In this document: positions 63,165 to 64,000 of the stretch, piece after piece
Layout: each line of letters begins with the position of its first letter
How positions within the stretch are numbered: position 1 is the stretch's first letter
Position numbers and translations under genes: made by a program
The notes under the pieces: generated by a model
Seen by the model: only the letters and a program-made list of their open reading frames with translations
Database searches by the model: none
Told to the model about the DNA's origin: nothing
Source of the DNA: Gigantopelta aegis
Lineage: Eukaryota; Mollusca; Gastropoda; Neomphalida; Peltospiridae
Direction of reading: 5' to 3'
NCBI RefSeq assembly: GCF_016097555.1
Contig: NC_054711.1
Coordinates: 33,325,072 to 33,389,071 of the forward strand
Length of the DNA stretch: 64,000 nt

Positions 63165-64000
63165 GTAGCCCCGCGTCTTTGCCAGCTACACAATCGATAA
63201 CGCGGATATAGAAAATAATTCAATATGGCGGGCGAGTCCACGTTCCCTAGTTTGATGCGAAGAAAAGGCGCCTTCATTTGATAGATCTCGATTAAATAGA
63301 GGAATTATTAAGGTTCAGCGGGTAGGCAAGACGGCAAGTATCGACTATGCGAGGGCGATCACAATATAGAAACGCAAGCCAACCCAGCCTCCCTTTCCAA
63401 TAAATCGGAACGGTCCTAATCAGTCTACTGTATTCTGGCACCTTTGGTAGCGAATTGAATTGTATTGGGTTGTTACGGAAAAAGCTGAAGAAATTCTGAA
63501 AATGCTGCCACCCCGTTGACAGCTCCATGGATTTACCAACTCCGACAACGGCGTGAATATTTCGCTCAAATGTTTTGCCTCTACCGATCGCCGCATCCAT
63601 TCGCGGAGAAAAGTCAGTCGTCTGCTAGGGAGAAAAATGGCCGCGCTGCCGCTAGAAGGTAATGGCGAAGACGAGATATTGGTGTTTTTCTCATTTCGTG
63701 CGACTGGCGCATCACTCAGTCTCGGCGCAATGTGCGATTACATGTACTGACAGAGTACAAAGTTCGTCCTCTTGGCGTTCACTGATCAGGCAGCACGATG
63801 AACTAACCAGTGGACTAACGGCTGTATTTACAATTCTACGAATCGTTCCACTGGATACCCTCCTCAATTTATCATAAGGAAGACGTTGATTTCCGGAATC
63901 TGCCGACTGCGTATGTGTGTGCGCGCGCGCGTATGTGTGTGTGTGTATGCCATCTGGGAAGATATAAAATCAATGCAAGTTTGCTGTTGTATTCTCTATA
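63165..64000. other. Unique-looking window end, no supported gene
   Basis: Relatively CpG-rich. A possible first exon (ATG at 63636, CTAGAAG/GTAATG) is discussed among rejected items. A (GT)/(GC) microsatellite lies at 63914-63948. Confidence 0.35.

Noticed and set aside
63636-63657. Possible first coding exon ATGGCCGCGCTGCCGCTAGA..G/GTAATG
   Set aside because: It has a good start context and donor, but seven codons are too few to support and no downstream exon lies in the window.

Overview
The window is animal nuclear DNA. It has eukaryotic splice signals, sparse genes, many tandem repeats, LINE fragments, DNA-transposon derivatives and about two dozen copies or pieces of tRNA-derived SINEs. 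From memory, the dominant SINE (box A near TAGCCCAGTGG, box B near GGATCGATCCC, 3' end near GTCGTTAAACAAAACAAAC) is typical of gastropod molluscs, possibly a neomphaline snail such as Gigantopelta. That placement is inference; no search was run.

Three host loci can be supported. (1) At about 2.32-6.0 kb (+) lies a TATA promoter, a non-coding first exon, a 419-bp intron, a single coding exon (2821-4695) for a secreted Gly/Asn/His-rich protein built of 17-residue repeats, and a candidate terminal exon with AATAAA. It looks like a structural or matrix protein. (2) At 20924-21256 (+) is a compact, intronless PLAC8-type cysteine-rich protein with AATAAA 270 bases downstream. (3) At 40800-41863 (-) are the last three exons of a type II membrane protein: a charged tail, CCC, a membrane helix and a Cys-rich ectodomain. 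Its upstream intron is filled with an ~8-kb minisatellite (41864-49965). A lone exon at 50879-51007 (-) encodes what looks like a paralogue of its ectodomain.

The rest is accessory. 0.7-2.0 kb: two minisatellites. 7.4-8.0 kb: CA microsatellite. 8.17-11.04 kb: a decayed transposon with ~260-bp terminal inverted repeats and remnants of a PIN/FEN1-like protein. 11.7-18.6 kb: SINEs and a 1.9-kb SINE-derived array. 19.3-19.8 kb: a SINE split by a hAT-like MITE. 25-27 kb: G-tract MITEs and another SINE-born array. 27.7-30.2 kb: a LINE tail, then a 1.44-kb non-autonomous hAT carrying a nested MITE. 31.5-33 kb: an array split by a MITE. 35.2-40.3 kb: arrays, MITEs and a decayed LINE reverse transcriptase. 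50-64 kb: SINEs, long CT/GA/GT/AT microsatellites and a C-tract minisatellite.

The unifying pattern is that most minisatellites start inside, or flush with, a recognisable functional sequence: three inside the SINE body, one inside a LINE reverse transcriptase, and three at splice sites of the two multi-exon host genes. Several different MITEs also carry long poly-G or poly-C runs. No LTR or viral element was recognised.
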